Notes: generated by a model from the letters alone, not told the origin. A stretch of DNA of 52,641 nucleotides from Rhizobium sp. Root1203 (GCF_001424945.1 NZ_LMCW01000024.1:1-52641), one strand, 5' to 3'. Shown: positions 43,270-52,276, counted from the stretch's first letter. A program made the numbers and translations.

Positions 43270-43674
43270 ATGCCGCAGGTTCTCGCTCACGTTGCACTGG
43301 TCGTCCGAGACTACGATGAAGCGATTTTGATCTTCGTCGGGAAGCTAGGCTTTGATCTGATCGAAGACACTTATCAGCCGGAGCAGGAAAAACGTTGGGT
43401 AGTTGTTGGTCCAAGTGGAAGTAAGGGCTGTTCAGTCCTACTTGCCCGCGCTTCCGACGATCATCAGGCGCAATGGATCGGCAATCAGGCGGGAGGGCGC
43501 GTCTTCCTATTTCTGAGAACCGACGACTTTTGGCGGGATTATCGGCTGCTTGTTGATCGCGGCGTGGAGTTCGCACGTGAACCGAAGGAAGCGGATTACG
43601 GTTTGGTCGCTGTCTTCAAAGACCTCTACGGAAATCTCTGGGACCTGGTTGAGTTCACGGACGGCAGGCCTTGA
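43270..43674 (+). CDS. VOC-family (glyoxalase/bleomycin-resistance-like) protein
   Basis: A 134-residue vicinal-oxygen-chelate protein: QVLAHVALVVRDYDEAILIF with the first metal-type His, LGFDLIEDTYQPEQEKRWVV, GGRVFLFLRTDDFWRDYRLL and the closing Glu strand GNLWDLVEF. Two beta-alpha-beta-beta-beta units are visible as expected. AGGAG precedes the ATG. Substrate unknown; small VOC proteins of this kind are often named glyoxalases without proof. Confidence 0.85.
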   Translation: MPQVLAHVALVVRDYDEAILIFVGKLGFDLIEDTYQPEQEKRWVVVGPSGSKGCSVLLARASDDHQAQWIGNQAGGRVFLFLRTDDFWRDYRLLVDRGVEFAREPKEADYGLVAVFKDLYGNLWDLVEFTDGRP

Positions 43675-43893
43675 AAGGAACTCCTCAGGTATCGGCTGTT
43701 GGACGACCGCTCGTGGCGCAAAGCGGCCGAGGCTCGTCGACGATCCGTCCCAAGCAGTCAGCGCCTATTCATCGGGAAATGCTGTGTTCTAATCGTAGTG
43801 GGCGCGCCGACGCTGGGGTCGTCCTCGCACAATAGGCGAAAGTGCCGCCGCCTTCATCTGTGCGGCGCACGGAAACTGTGGCATAATTGGTCC

Positions 43894-44865
43894 ATGGCGA
43901 TACATGTCTTGGCGGTCCATCGCGACACGGTCGGGACGGAACAGGTGGTGAGCCGTTCACTTGCCGCCGCCTATTCCGTGGGGGTTCTCTGCTGGCTGCT
44001 GTCGGCCGGCGTCTATATCGCCGCGAAATGGGTCTCTTCGGAGATGCCGCCCTGGGCGCTTTGCTTCTGGCGCGTACTGATCGCCTGGGCGATCCTGATG
44101 CCGATGGTGTACCGGCATTTCGGCGCCATGATCGCGCTTATGCGGGCTCGCGGCCTCGAGCTACTCGCCATCGGCGGTATAGGGCTTGCGATTTGCCAGG
44201 GCCTGATTTTTGTCGGCCTCGAACATGCCGATGCCACTACCGCCGGCATCATCATCGCCCTGATCCCGACCATCACCATGGTTCTTGCCCGTTTCATTCT
44301 GGCTGAGCCGATGGGACGCTGGCAGGTGATCGGATCGACCCTCGCCTTTCTCGGGATCGTGGTCATCATCGTCAAGGGCAGCCCGGCTGCGCTCTTGCGT
44401 CTCGACCTCAATCCCGGGGAGTTGTGGATCGTCGCTGGCGCGTTCTGTTTCAGCCTCTATTCCGTCCTGCTCCGCCGGGCGAAATTCGATGTGAATCGCC
44501 TTGCGCTCCTGGTGCTGCTCCTTGGTACTGCGGTGCTGACGGCGCTGCCCTTCTACCTATTTGAGCTTGTCTCCGACGAGCGCTCGACGCTGAATGCCAG
44601 CGGCCTTATCGCGCTCGGGTATGTCGCGATCCCGGGCGGCGCGGCTATGTATTATCTCTTCAATCGCAGCATCGAGGCTCTGGGAGCGGCGCGGGCGGGC
44701 GCGCTGCTTTACATTCAGACGATCTTTATCGCCGTGCTCGCCTACCTGTTCCTCGGCGAACAGTTGCAACGCTATCATCTCGAAGGCGCGGCACTCATAG
44801 TCGCCGGCTTGCTTCTCATCATCCTGCTGAAGCCAACGACCAGAGCGGAGGCGACCAAAGCTTGA
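43894..44865 (+). CDS. EamA/DMT-family membrane transporter
   Basis: A 323-residue inner-membrane protein with about ten helices in two EamA repeats. The first begins LAAAYSVGVLCWLLSAGVYI and includes PPWALCFWRVLIAWAILMP; the second starts near LWIVAGAFCFSLYSVLLRR and ends with GAALIVAGLLLIILLKP. GLEHADATTAGIIIALIPTI and LYIQTIFIAVLAYLFLGEQL are the typical paired motifs. The likely role is metabolite or amino-acid export. ATG 43894 was chosen; upstream codons to 43699 lack features. No regulatory partner nearby; it lies in the centre of the mirror-image module pair. Confidence 0.88.
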   Translation: MAIHVLAVHRDTVGTEQVVSRSLAAAYSVGVLCWLLSAGVYIAAKWVSSEMPPWALCFWRVLIAWAILMPMVYRHFGAMIALMRARGLELLAIGGIGLAICQGLIFVGLEHADATTAGIIIALIPTITMVLARFILAEPMGRWQVIGSTLAFLGIVVIIVKGSPAALLRLDLNPGELWIVAGAFCFSLYSVLLRRAKFDVNRLALLVLLLGTAVLTALPFYLFELVSDERSTLNASGLIALGYVAIPGGAAMYYLFNRSIEALGAARAGALLYIQTIFIAVLAYLFLGEQLQRYHLEGAALIVAGLLLIILLKPTTRAEATKA

Positions 44866-44911
44866 GTACAAGCGCAATGGCCTTCCCAATGACCGCTCCT
44901 CTAATCGGGCA

Positions 44912-45085
44912 TCAGGGCAAGCTCTTTCTGATGGTCGTTGGCACGCTTTTCACATGAACCCGACTGTACCACCCCGAACGCAAGATTTGGGCAATGCCAC
45001 GAGCGTCATGCTTGTCCGTCTTGTTGCACATGGCTGAGAGGGCACCATTGACTTTACGAGCCTGGATGCGGGCCGAGGCTCGGTT
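44912..45085 (-). mobile_element. IS110-family transposase remnant
   Basis: A 57-codon stretch without start reads ALSAMCNKTDKHDARGIAQI then LRSGWYSRVHVKS. NKTDxxDARGIAQxxR is the second DEDD-type motif of IS110 transposases. The frame ends shortly after at TGA 44912 and the rest of the enzyme is missing. It lies between the EamA gene and the second ankyrin gene, close to the centre of the mirrored modules. Confidence 0.7.
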
Positions 45086-45187
45086 CTGCCTGCGGATGCT
45101 CGAGGCGAAGCTGGTAGAATACCAATATGCATGGTAACTTCATAGAGCTTTGCACTGATTGGCCGCTGTGACGCGCCGGGGCATACG

Positions 45188-45778
45188 ATGCGATTTGCCA
45201 GCTCATTTTTTCTGGGGCTTTTTTTCGGAATCTCCGTCACTTGGGCGGGGGCGCTGCATGACGCGGCCAAAAGCGGGGATATAGAGAGTGCCAAGCAGGC
45301 GCTTGCCGCACATGCCAATATCGGCGAGCTGAACGACGCTGGCGAACCTGCGTTGATCATCGCGGCTCTCTCCGGGCATCGGGATGTCGTTCTGCTTTTG
45401 TTGGAGAATGGTGGCGATATCAACGTTCGGAACAAGGGAGGTCTTACCGCGTTGCATGCGGCTGCCTACGGCGGTCATCTCGAAATCGCCGAGACACTGG
45501 TCGCAAAGGGTGCGCAGGTGAATGACGACAAGAACTTTTACCATATGTCACCGTTGCACGCCGCAGCCGAGGAAGGACATGCAGACGTCGTCGCTTTCCT
45601 GCTGACGAGCAAGGCGGATATCGAAGCGAAGGAACGCAACGGCTACACGCCGCTGACGCAAGCCGGCTGGCGCTCTCACTGGGATGCTGCAGAAGTAATG
45701 CTAAAAGCGGGCGCTGTTTGTCAGGAAGCCGCCATCGTTGGCGACTGGCTGTACAGCGAATGCACCAAACGAAAGTAA
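45188..45778 (+). CDS. Secreted ankyrin-repeat protein
   Basis: A 196-residue protein with a signal peptide (FFLGLFFGISVTWA-GAL) and about four to five ankyrin repeats: ALHDAAKSGDIESAKQAL, EPALIIAALSGHRDVVLLLL, GGLTALHAAAYGGHLEIAET, MSPLHAAAEEGHADVVAFLL and NGYTPLTQAGWRSHWDAAEV. The end again has two Cys, AVCQEA and LYSECTKRK, in the same places as the paralogue at 42114. It is the first gene of the right-hand ankyrin-YHS operon; 35 bp separate it from the YHS gene. Confidence 0.87.
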   Translation: MRFASSFFLGLFFGISVTWAGALHDAAKSGDIESAKQALAAHANIGELNDAGEPALIIAALSGHRDVVLLLLENGGDINVRNKGGLTALHAAAYGGHLEIAETLVAKGAQVNDDKNFYHMSPLHAAAEEGHADVVAFLLTSKADIEAKERNGYTPLTQAGWRSHWDAAEVMLKAGAVCQEAAIVGDWLYSECTKRK

Positions 45779-45813
45779 GGCTGCCCGCTGCTACGCAGGA
45801 AAGGTAGGAGACT

Positions 45814-46326
45814 ATGTTTTACAAATCGAGGGTCGGGCTTGGTGCCTGTATCATCGCCGTTGTCGCTTTCGGGGTCGCTCCGCAAGTATCGGCCGAAGAA
45901 GCCGTGAATACCGGTTATTTCGGGGACGTCGCAATAAAGGGCTATGATCCTGTGGCATATTTCACCGATAGCAAGGCCATCGAGGGATCGCCAACCTTCA
46001 CGTACCGGTGGCTGGGTGCCGAGTGGCATTTTGCCAGCGTAAAGAACCGCGACCTCTTTATTGCAGATCCGGGTAGGTATGCCCCTCAATATGGCGGCTA
46101 TTGCGCCGATGGCGTTTCGTTCGGAACGGTCACCACCAACATCGACCCGCAAGCCTGGCGGATCATCGATGGGAAGCTCTATCTCAGCTACGACCCGGGC
46201 GCTGCAGATGGTTTTGAGAAGAAGCCGACCAAGGTCGTCGATTCCCAGAAACACTGGTCGGAGGTCCAGAGTACGCTGATCTCGGATAAAATGCAGAAGG
46301 ATTGGCAACATGTTCCGGCCGAATAA
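45814..46326 (+). CDS. Secreted YHS-domain protein
   Basis: A 170-residue protein. Signal peptide GACIIAVVAFGVAPQVSA, mature start EEAVNTGYFGDVAIKGYDPV; FASVKNRDLFIADPGRYAPQ and GGYCADGV complete the YHS domain, and NIDPQAWRIIDGKLYLSYDP is shared with the paralogue. AAAGGTAGGAG lies upstream of the start. Its stop is 4 bp from the end of the convergent cyclase gene. The role is probably periplasmic, perhaps ligand or metal binding; that is inference. Confidence 0.88.
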   Translation: MFYKSRVGLGACIIAVVAFGVAPQVSAEEAVNTGYFGDVAIKGYDPVAYFTDSKAIEGSPTFTYRWLGAEWHFASVKNRDLFIADPGRYAPQYGGYCADGVSFGTVTTNIDPQAWRIIDGKLYLSYDPGAADGFEKKPTKVVDSQKHWSEVQSTLISDKMQKDWQHVPAE

Positions 46327-46330
46327 CGGG

Positions 46331-48544
46331 TCACGGGGCGGGTGAGAAGAATTTCAGCGCCTGCGGAGTGACGTGAACATACTGGGAATCGGTGTGGTCT
46401 GCGTCCCTGTTTTTGTACACGCGCCCGCAGACCATGCGATCCAGGAAATACCCGCTGAACCTCTCGCAGAGACTGTCACCCTGCACCTCGACGGTTCCGG
46501 TGATGTTCGTGTTGGCGCTCCGGTAAGCCGTGTTACCCGCCTTGTCAAAGAACTGGACGAAGGCCGTCCCGTTCTTGTGCTTTCCAACCCAGCTCCTGTC
46601 GTTGATGAGCTCGCGCAGTGCCCCACCGGCAATCTGGTCCGCCTGTTCGCCAACGAAACCGAAAGGCCACTCGGGAACGCCTGCCGATCTCAGCCCAGTA
46701 AGGTGGCGTTCGAGGTCATCTTCGCGCCAATAGTCGTAGAGATAGCCATAGTATTTCAGGTTGCTTTCCGGGAATTGCGCCAACAGCCTTGCCTTCGCTT
46801 GACTTGCGCGGATGCTATCGCCCTGGAAACTATATGCGGCCGTGAGATATTCCTGTCCTGCCTCCGCGTTCGGAAGCGCGTCACTTGCCGTCTGCATCAG
46901 AGGGATGGCCCGCTCGATGTCCCGCGCCGTGTAGAACACAATGCCTGCCAGCAGCCGAAAGTTCGGCGACGGCGACGGATCTAACCGCAACGCTCGTTCC
47001 ATCTCGGCGATCGCATCCTCATGCTCTCCCGTTTGGGCAAGAATCAATGCCAGATTGCCAGCGGCCTCCGCACTGTTCGGTTGCACCTCCACAGCGCGCT
47101 CCGCCGAGTCGCGCGCTTCTGCATCCCTGCCATCGACAAGTTGGAGAAGAGCAAGGACAGTGTGGGCCCGCGCATTGTCCCGATCCAGCCTGAGCGCTTG
47201 CCCCGCGGCGTCATAAGCGATCTTGCGGGCAACCGCCGCCGACCAGAGGAAGTTGTAGTCGTTGCGCCAAACGTCGACTGCCACACGCGCGATGCCCGCA
47301 TGTGCATCGGCAAAGTTGGGATCGAGGTCGATTGCCTTCTGATAATACGACAGCGTCCGACGATAAGTATCCACGTCGCCGTAGATTAGCCCCTCCTGCT
47401 CCGCTCTCATGTAATAGTCATAGGCTTCAAGGTTGTCGCTGGGTATCCGCTCGATTTGACTACGCTCTCCGTCGCTGAGTTCCACCTCAAGCGCGGAGAT
47501 GATTTTGCCAGTCACGTCGTCCTGGACTGCGAAGAGATCCGCAAACTGGCGGTCATAGCGCTCGGCCCACATGGAAAGCCCCGTCAACGCATCGATGAGC
47601 TTGACATTGATGCGTAACCTTGGCCCGGCTCGCTGCAGAGTGCCTTCGAGCACATAGTGCACGCCCAATTCGGCCGCCACATCCTGTATTTTAGCCGCAC
47701 CGTTCTTCATGGCAAAGACCGAGTGTCTGGCAATGACAAAGAGGCCCGACACTTTGGATAATTCCGTGATCAGGTCGTCGGTCAACCCTTCTGCCAGATG
47801 ATCCTGTTCCGAATCTCCGCTGACGTTGATGAACGGCAAGACCGCCACAGACGGCTTTTCGGGAAGTGGATAGGCGAAGCGTTCGACAGCTTTTTGTGTC
47901 TGGACAAAGTCCCAGGCGCGCCACCGATAGGCGACGGCGGAACCGACAACAATCAACAGGATGGCAGCAAGGGCCACGAGCCTGCGCAACGAAATCTTGA
48001 ACCGACGAAAGCGCGATCGGACGGCGTTCGGATCGATGACGACCCGATAGACACGTATGGGTTCGGCGATGCTTCGTACCTTTTGTTTGCCGAGCGAGAC
48101 ATAGTCCACGTTCAGCTTCGATTTAACCTGATCGTAGGTGGTCCCCGAAATTGCAATCCCGCCCGGCTCCGCCAGCGTCTGTATGCGATGGGCGATATTG
48201 ACGCCATCGCCTTGAATGTCGTCGCCTTCGACGATGACATCGCCAAGATTGACGCCGATGCGGAACTCAAGTCGACGGTCAGGGGGAACAGATGGTTGGC
48301 GCAATGCCTTCTCGCGCTGTATTTCAGTTGCGCACTGAAGAGCGTTCACCACGCTGTGAAATTCGACGAGAACGCCGTCACCCATGGTCTTGACCAACCG
48401 GCCGTGATGATCGGCGATCTTTGGCCGAAAGATCTCATCCATATCAGCCTGGAATGCGCGACGCGTTGCCTCTTCGTCGATCTGGCTCAGGCGGCTATAG
48501 CCAGCGACGTCAGCGATCAGAATGGCTGCAAGACGGCGCTCCAT
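46331..48544 (-). CDS. Class III adenylate cyclase with membrane span, TolB-like and TPR domains
   Basis: A 737-residue paralogue of the cyclase at 39385, same domain order. Catalytic domain with Asp12, the VKTMGDG motif (Lys and second metal Asp) and VNIAHR (Asn and Arg kept, His replacing Ala); a membrane span near residues 189-207 (LVALAAILLIVVGSAVAY) after an Arg-rich stretch RSRFRRFKISLRR; the TolB/FlgO-like domain SVAVLPFINVSGDSEQDHLA; TPR-like repeats; and a terminal domain with the Cys pair SLCERFSG and MVCGRVYK. It converges on the YHS gene. Predicted topology puts everything after the span in the periplasm. Confidence 0.9.
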   Translation of the reverse strand: MERRLAAILIADVAGYSRLSQIDEEATRRAFQADMDEIFRPKIADHHGRLVKTMGDGVLVEFHSVVNALQCATEIQREKALRQPSVPPDRRLEFRIGVNLGDVIVEGDDIQGDGVNIAHRIQTLAEPGGIAISGTTYDQVKSKLNVDYVSLGKQKVRSIAEPIRVYRVVIDPNAVRSRFRRFKISLRRLVALAAILLIVVGSAVAYRWRAWDFVQTQKAVERFAYPLPEKPSVAVLPFINVSGDSEQDHLAEGLTDDLITELSKVSGLFVIARHSVFAMKNGAAKIQDVAAELGVHYVLEGTLQRAGPRLRINVKLIDALTGLSMWAERYDRQFADLFAVQDDVTGKIISALEVELSDGERSQIERIPSDNLEAYDYYMRAEQEGLIYGDVDTYRRTLSYYQKAIDLDPNFADAHAGIARVAVDVWRNDYNFLWSAAVARKIAYDAAGQALRLDRDNARAHTVLALLQLVDGRDAEARDSAERAVEVQPNSAEAAGNLALILAQTGEHEDAIAEMERALRLDPSPSPNFRLLAGIVFYTARDIERAIPLMQTASDALPNAEAGQEYLTAAYSFQGDSIRASQAKARLLAQFPESNLKYYGYLYDYWREDDLERHLTGLRSAGVPEWPFGFVGEQADQIAGGALRELINDRSWVGKHKNGTAFVQFFDKAGNTAYRSANTNITGTVEVQGDSLCERFSGYFLDRMVCGRVYKNRDADHTDSQYVHVTPQALKFFSPAP

Positions 48545-48906
48545 GCTTCCCCACGCAAACTCTACCGTGACGATTCCAAAATAAACGGATGCAGTCGAAT
48601 ATAAGTCTGAGACGTCGAGACATCAGTCGCTAAGCTCTCAGGAAATATTGAGAGTTTTCATCGCTATCACCCGCGCTGGTGGAGAATGATGCTCTCATTT
48701 GCGATGGTGTTCAAACACTAAAGGATCAAGGAAAATCGGGAACCGTCACTCGCTCGACCTTGCCCCCAAAAAGGCCGCAATGGCTACGATTGTGAACCGC
48801 GGACAATTTACGCGCGAAAAGCCTTGTGTTTTTAGAGAGTGGCGCGCCTCTCGGCGCGCGCTACCACCTTTGCATTGCTCCCCGACTAGGCTTTATTTTC
48901 TGCTTT
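48545..48906. other. Gap with no recognised gene
   Basis: 362 bp between the cyclase start and the end of the HTH regulator. A GC-rich hairpin, GCGCGCC and GGCGCGC around TCTC (48842-48859), is present without a U-tract. No gene seen. Confidence 0.4.
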
Positions 48907-49716
48907 TCACTGGGCCAGCGTGCGGATGCGGTGCGCTACCGTGGGATGGACGGGGTTGTAGACGACCAGACTAAGGTCCGGCCTGCCATCGACCGCAAAA
49001 CCGGAATATTCCAGCTCAATATCACCGAGGACCGGGTGCTTGAGCCGTTTGGTCCCCTCGCCGAGGGAGGACACTTCGTTCTCGCGCCACAATGCCTCGA
49101 ATTCCGGGCTGGCCTTGCTGAGCTCGTCCACGAGTTCGGCGATTTCCGTCGTTGCTCCCGCCCGTACCGCGTCAGCTCGAAACGCACCGACGACAAAACG
49201 CGCCATGGCATCCCAGTCATGCTGGTGCTGCCGGATCGCCGGATTGCAGAATAGCAGCCGCAGGATGTTGCGATCAACGGGCGCGAGACGGTCATAATCC
49301 GTCAAGACCACGGTTGCGGCACGGTTCCAAGCGACTATATCCCACGCGGCTGTCCGTACGAGAGCGGGGCTTGCTTCGAGTGTGTCGATAAGGCGTTGAA
49401 GACGCGGGCTGATGCCCTCGGCTGCGCGAAACCGGACTTCGGGCGGTCGGCCAAGTCCCAGCATGAAGAGATGTTCGCGCTCCGGTTCCGTCAGCATCAG
49501 GCCGTTCGCGATACGGTTTAGGACATCGGGCGAAGGGGCTCCACCGCGGCCCTGTTCCAGCCAAGTGTACCAGGTCGGGCAAATGTTGGCGCGTTGCGCG
49601 ACCTCTTCGCGTCGCAGACCAGGTGTCCGTCTGCGGCCGGAAAATCCGAAAGTAGCCGGATCAAGTCTCGATCGCCGATCTCTGAGGAATGAGCCTAGCG
49701 CTTTGGTCTCTGTCAT
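48907..49716 (-). CDS. XRE-type regulator with MmyB-like ligand domain
   Basis: A 269-residue protein. The N-terminus GSFLRDRRSRLDPATFGF followed by RRTPGLRREEVAQRANICPT (helix-turn-helix) and WYTWLEQGR is characteristic of this family, and the C-terminal MmyB-like domain shows LIDTLEASPALVRTAAWDIV, AWNRAA, NILRLLFCNPAIR and VVYNP. In Streptomyces and related groups such regulators sit divergent from an SDR reductase gene, as here (49812). They usually repress that gene. The family ligand is unknown, possibly a fatty acid or xenobiotic. Confidence 0.87.
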   Translation of the reverse strand: MTETKALGSFLRDRRSRLDPATFGFSGRRRTPGLRREEVAQRANICPTWYTWLEQGRGGAPSPDVLNRIANGLMLTEPEREHLFMLGLGRPPEVRFRAAEGISPRLQRLIDTLEASPALVRTAAWDIVAWNRAATVVLTDYDRLAPVDRNILRLLFCNPAIRQHQHDWDAMARFVVGAFRADAVRAGATTEIAELVDELSKASPEFEALWRENEVSSLGEGTKRLKHPVLGDIELEYSGFAVDGRPDLSLVVYNPVHPTVAHRIRTLAQ

Positions 49717-49811
49717 AGATATCCTGTTGGCATTTATAATAGGATAAGATCACTACTTTAACACCATAAATCATGGCGCGATAATCGGTCCTCTTCAACA
49801 CGGAGGTACCA

Positions 49812-50711
49812 ATGCGTATTTTTCTGACCGGCGCAACTGGCTTCATCGGATCAGCCATCGTCACCGAACTCGTCAAGGCGGGCCATCATGTCATCGGCAT
49901 GACCCGATCCGAGGCGGGCGTGCGCTCGCTCGAAGAGGCCGGTGTCGAAGTCCACCGCGGAACACTGGAAGAGCCACACAGCGTGCGTCTCGGTGCCGAG
50001 AAGGCGGACGCCGTCATCCATACTGCTTTCGACCATGACTTCTCCCGCTTCGTCGAAAACTGCCAGAAGGATAGGCGCGTGATCGGGGCGTTGGGGGAGG
50101 CGCTTAAGGGGTCGAGCCGTCCGTTCGTCATCACATCGGGAACTGGCCTCGGCAACGCCGAGCTCGGGGAGCTGGCACAGGAGGACGTGACCAACTTCGA
50201 ACACCCCAATCCGCGCGTCGCGTCGGAACTGGCCGGAAACGCGCTCCTTGACACCGGTGTGAACGTTTCCGTCGTAAGGCTTCCGCAGGTCCACAACACG
50301 GTCAAGCAAGGTCTAATCTCACCGCTTGTGGAGATTGCCAGGGCAAAAGGGGCCTCTGCCTATGTCGGCGCGGGCCGCAACCGCTTTCCGGCCGGGCATC
50401 TGAGCGACGTGGCGGTACTCTACAGACTGGCGGTAGAACATGGCGAGCCCGGCGCGCGCTACAACGCGGTCGGCGAGGAAGGTGTCGAGAGCCGTCAGAT
50501 TGCGAACGCCCTCGGTCGGGGACTGAACCTGCCGATCGTGTCGATCGCTCCCGAAGAGGCTGCCGGGCATTTCGGCTGGATGGCAATGTTTGCAGGTCTA
50601 GACTTTCCCGCGTCAAGCACAAAGACCCGCCGCGTTCTCGGATGGAACCCGGTGGGACCTGGCCTGATCGCCGATCTCAATGCCATGGACTATGGAAGTC
50701 TTGCCGCCTGA
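49812..50711 (+). CDS. SDR-family NAD(P)-dependent oxidoreductase
   Basis: A 299-residue atypical/extended SDR. GATGFIG at residues 7-13 is the nucleotide site; ADAVIHTAFDH, FVITSGTGLGN and LPQVHNT occupy the usual substrate-domain positions, and RYNAVGEEGVESRQIANALG and TRRVLGWNPVGPGLIADL close the fold. The active-site Tyr of YxxxK is not evident, so it may be an NmrA-like or reductase variant. CGGAGGT precedes ATG 49812. Divergent from the XRE/MmyB regulator. Confidence 0.85.
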   Translation: MRIFLTGATGFIGSAIVTELVKAGHHVIGMTRSEAGVRSLEEAGVEVHRGTLEEPHSVRLGAEKADAVIHTAFDHDFSRFVENCQKDRRVIGALGEALKGSSRPFVITSGTGLGNAELGELAQEDVTNFEHPNPRVASELAGNALLDTGVNVSVVRLPQVHNTVKQGLISPLVEIARAKGASAYVGAGRNRFPAGHLSDVAVLYRLAVEHGEPGARYNAVGEEGVESRQIANALGRGLNLPIVSIAPEEAAGHFGWMAMFAGLDFPASSTKTRRVLGWNPVGPGLIADLNAMDYGSLAA

Positions 50712-51199
50712 CGCAGGTCCAGCTCGCCGCGTTCGTTTCGCTATGTGATGAAAGCCTTGGCGCCGGCAGAACGGGTAGTGCAACCCGGCGGAAGAAGGCG
50801 ACCAGAAAGAAGGACCGTGCAGACCGGAATGCCGGGCCCAAATCTAAGCGACATCGGTCCTGTCGTGGAATTGTCAAGCAAGCGCCACCCTCCGATTTCT
50901 CGACCTACTAACTTCAAGCATGGGAGTGTATAGAATCGTGCATCGCTTTTGCAGTCGGTGCACCCCACGGCTTGGCAGGGATGGCAGCGGTTCTGCAGGG
51001 CTGGCCCCTTGCATGATTTACACGAGATCAGCCGCTGCAGCAAACCTGCGGCGATTTGGAGAGATTCACAGGCGACTCGCGTATCGCGGGACGGAGCAAT
51101 AATACGCACGGTCGCTGTCGGTGTTGAGGCAACTCAAGCGTCCTATGTTAAACGAGGCAAATGCCTTGTAGATTGACCGACCCATTGGAGATTGGAAAC
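50712..51199. other. Gap with no recognised gene
   Basis: 488 bp between the reductase and VOC genes. A minus-strand Cys-rich frame (51109-50741) and plus-strand frames exist but show no family signature. I saw no RNA gene. Confidence 0.4.
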
Positions 51200-51637
51200 A
51201 TGGCGCTCAAACGGATGGACAACGTAGGAATTGTCGTCGAAGACCTCGGAGTGGCGATTGATTTCTTTCGCGAACTCGGCCTTGAGCTCGAAGGGCGGGC
51301 CACGATCGAAGGAGATTGGGCCGGACGTGTCACTGGACTGGGCGATCAGCGCGTCGAGATTGCCATGATGCGCACACCGGACGGCCACAGCCGGATCGAG
51401 CTCTCGCGTTTCCTCACGCCGCTTGTCGTCGCAGATCATCGGAACGCCCCGGTCAACGCCCTAGGCTACCTCCGCGTCATGTTCGCCGTGGACGAGATCG
51501 ACGAGACGCTTGAAAGACTCCGCAAGCGCGGCGCGGAGCTCGTAGGCGAAGTAGTCCAGTATAAAGACGCGTATCTGCTCTGCTATATCCGCGGGCCTGA
51601 AGGGATTCTCATCGGACTCGCTCAAGAACTCAATTGA
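51200..51637 (+). CDS. VOC-family protein
   Basis: A 145-residue vicinal-oxygen-chelate protein: MALKRMDNVGIVVEDLGVAI and FFRELGLELEGR start the first half, DGHSRIELSRF carries a metal-type Glu, LRVMFAVDEIDETLERLRKR starts the second half, and YIRGPEGILIGLAQEL closes with the second Glu position (here Ile-Gly-Leu, so the ligand Glu may be the Glu of QEL). GGAGATTGG precedes ATG 51200. Its substrate is unknown. Confidence 0.85.
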   Translation: MALKRMDNVGIVVEDLGVAIDFFRELGLELEGRATIEGDWAGRVTGLGDQRVEIAMMRTPDGHSRIELSRFLTPLVVADHRNAPVNALGYLRVMFAVDEIDETLERLRKRGAELVGEVVQYKDAYLLCYIRGPEGILIGLAQELN

Positions 51638-51823
51638 GAGGAAGTTGGACGGCACTGTCATTCCGATCGATGGCGTCTTGCACTTATCCGGAAACAAGTG
51701 CAATCAGGTCTGCACCTACCAGCGTGTCTTCTATCGCATCTACAAGAGATGGGTTTTCTCACAGCTATGTTTCTCTGGATGTGGCCTCCCCTCCACGTCA
51801 GAAGGAAAAGCCAGCCAGCCACT

Positions 51824-52132
51824 TCATTCGATATAATAGTCCTGCCCGGCGTTCTGATAGGTGAGCTTTAGCGTCCCGTCAGGCTGGACGACATAACGCT
51901 CATTAATGCGATAGCCGAACTTCCCGAGGAATGTGTTTTTGATGACGGTTCCTGGCTTGTACGGAGAATGAACTACCGTGCCGCCGTATGTCAGGCTACC
52001 TGGAAGCGGCTGGATCTCCGGTGTTAAGGTGGTACAAGCTATCAAACCCAATACAACCGCTGCACTGGCAACCATTGGGATCATTCGCATTTGCTTCTCG
52101 AACCGATATTTCATTGCTGAGTTTTCGGGCAT
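51824..52132 (-). CDS. Small lipoprotein
   Basis: A 102-residue protein with a lipoprotein signal: IPMVASAAVVLGLIAC, where LIAC is a lipobox with Cys33. The mature part is about 70 residues: PEIQPLPGSLTYGGTVVHS, KPGTVIKNTFLGKFGYRINE and LTYQNAGQDYYIE. AAGGGAG lies 8 bases before ATG 52132. An internal ATG at codon 7 is possible. Function unknown; short lipoproteins with a repeated Tyr-rich end occur in rhizobia. Confidence 0.65.
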   Translation of the reverse strand: MPENSAMKYRFEKQMRMIPMVASAAVVLGLIACTTLTPEIQPLPGSLTYGGTVVHSPYKPGTVIKNTFLGKFGYRINERYVVQPDGTLKLTYQNAGQDYYIE

Positions 52133-52276
52133 GTTGTTGCTCCCTTACGCTCGTCAGGCTAATCGCGAGCGAACGATAGAATATTCCCCATCAGGTGATC
52201 CACTGGCCTTCCACTAACGCATTATTTGTTATTCCAGGTCCGCGAGTGGCAGTGTTAATTTAGTGTTGAGGGGCAC

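Larger units (their letters stand above)
39385..48544. repeat. Mirror-image pair of cyclase/YHS/ankyrin modules
   Basis: Left half: cyclase (+, 39385-41571), YHS (-, 41584-42099), ankyrin (-, 42114-42722). Right half: ankyrin (+, 45188-45778), YHS (+, 45814-46326), cyclase (-, 46331-48544). Gene order and orientation are exact mirror images around roughly 44 kb and each gene pair is paralogous. The proteins have diverged, so this is an old inverted duplication or two separate acquisitions, not a recent repeat. Confidence 0.85.

Noticed and set aside
48841..48860. GC-rich hairpin as terminator of the XRE gene
   Set aside because: No U-tract and an alternative pairing of the same bases; role undecided.
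49720..49746. TATCCT and AGGATA inverted repeat between the XRE regulator and the SDR gene
   Set aside because: Only 6 bp with a 15-base spacer and imperfect flanks; could be chance, so not listed as an operator.
50712..50911. LysR-like peptide start (VQLAAFVSLCDE) after the SDR gene
   Set aside because: Match is only about a dozen residues and then turns into low-complexity basic sequence; no helix-turn-helix follows.
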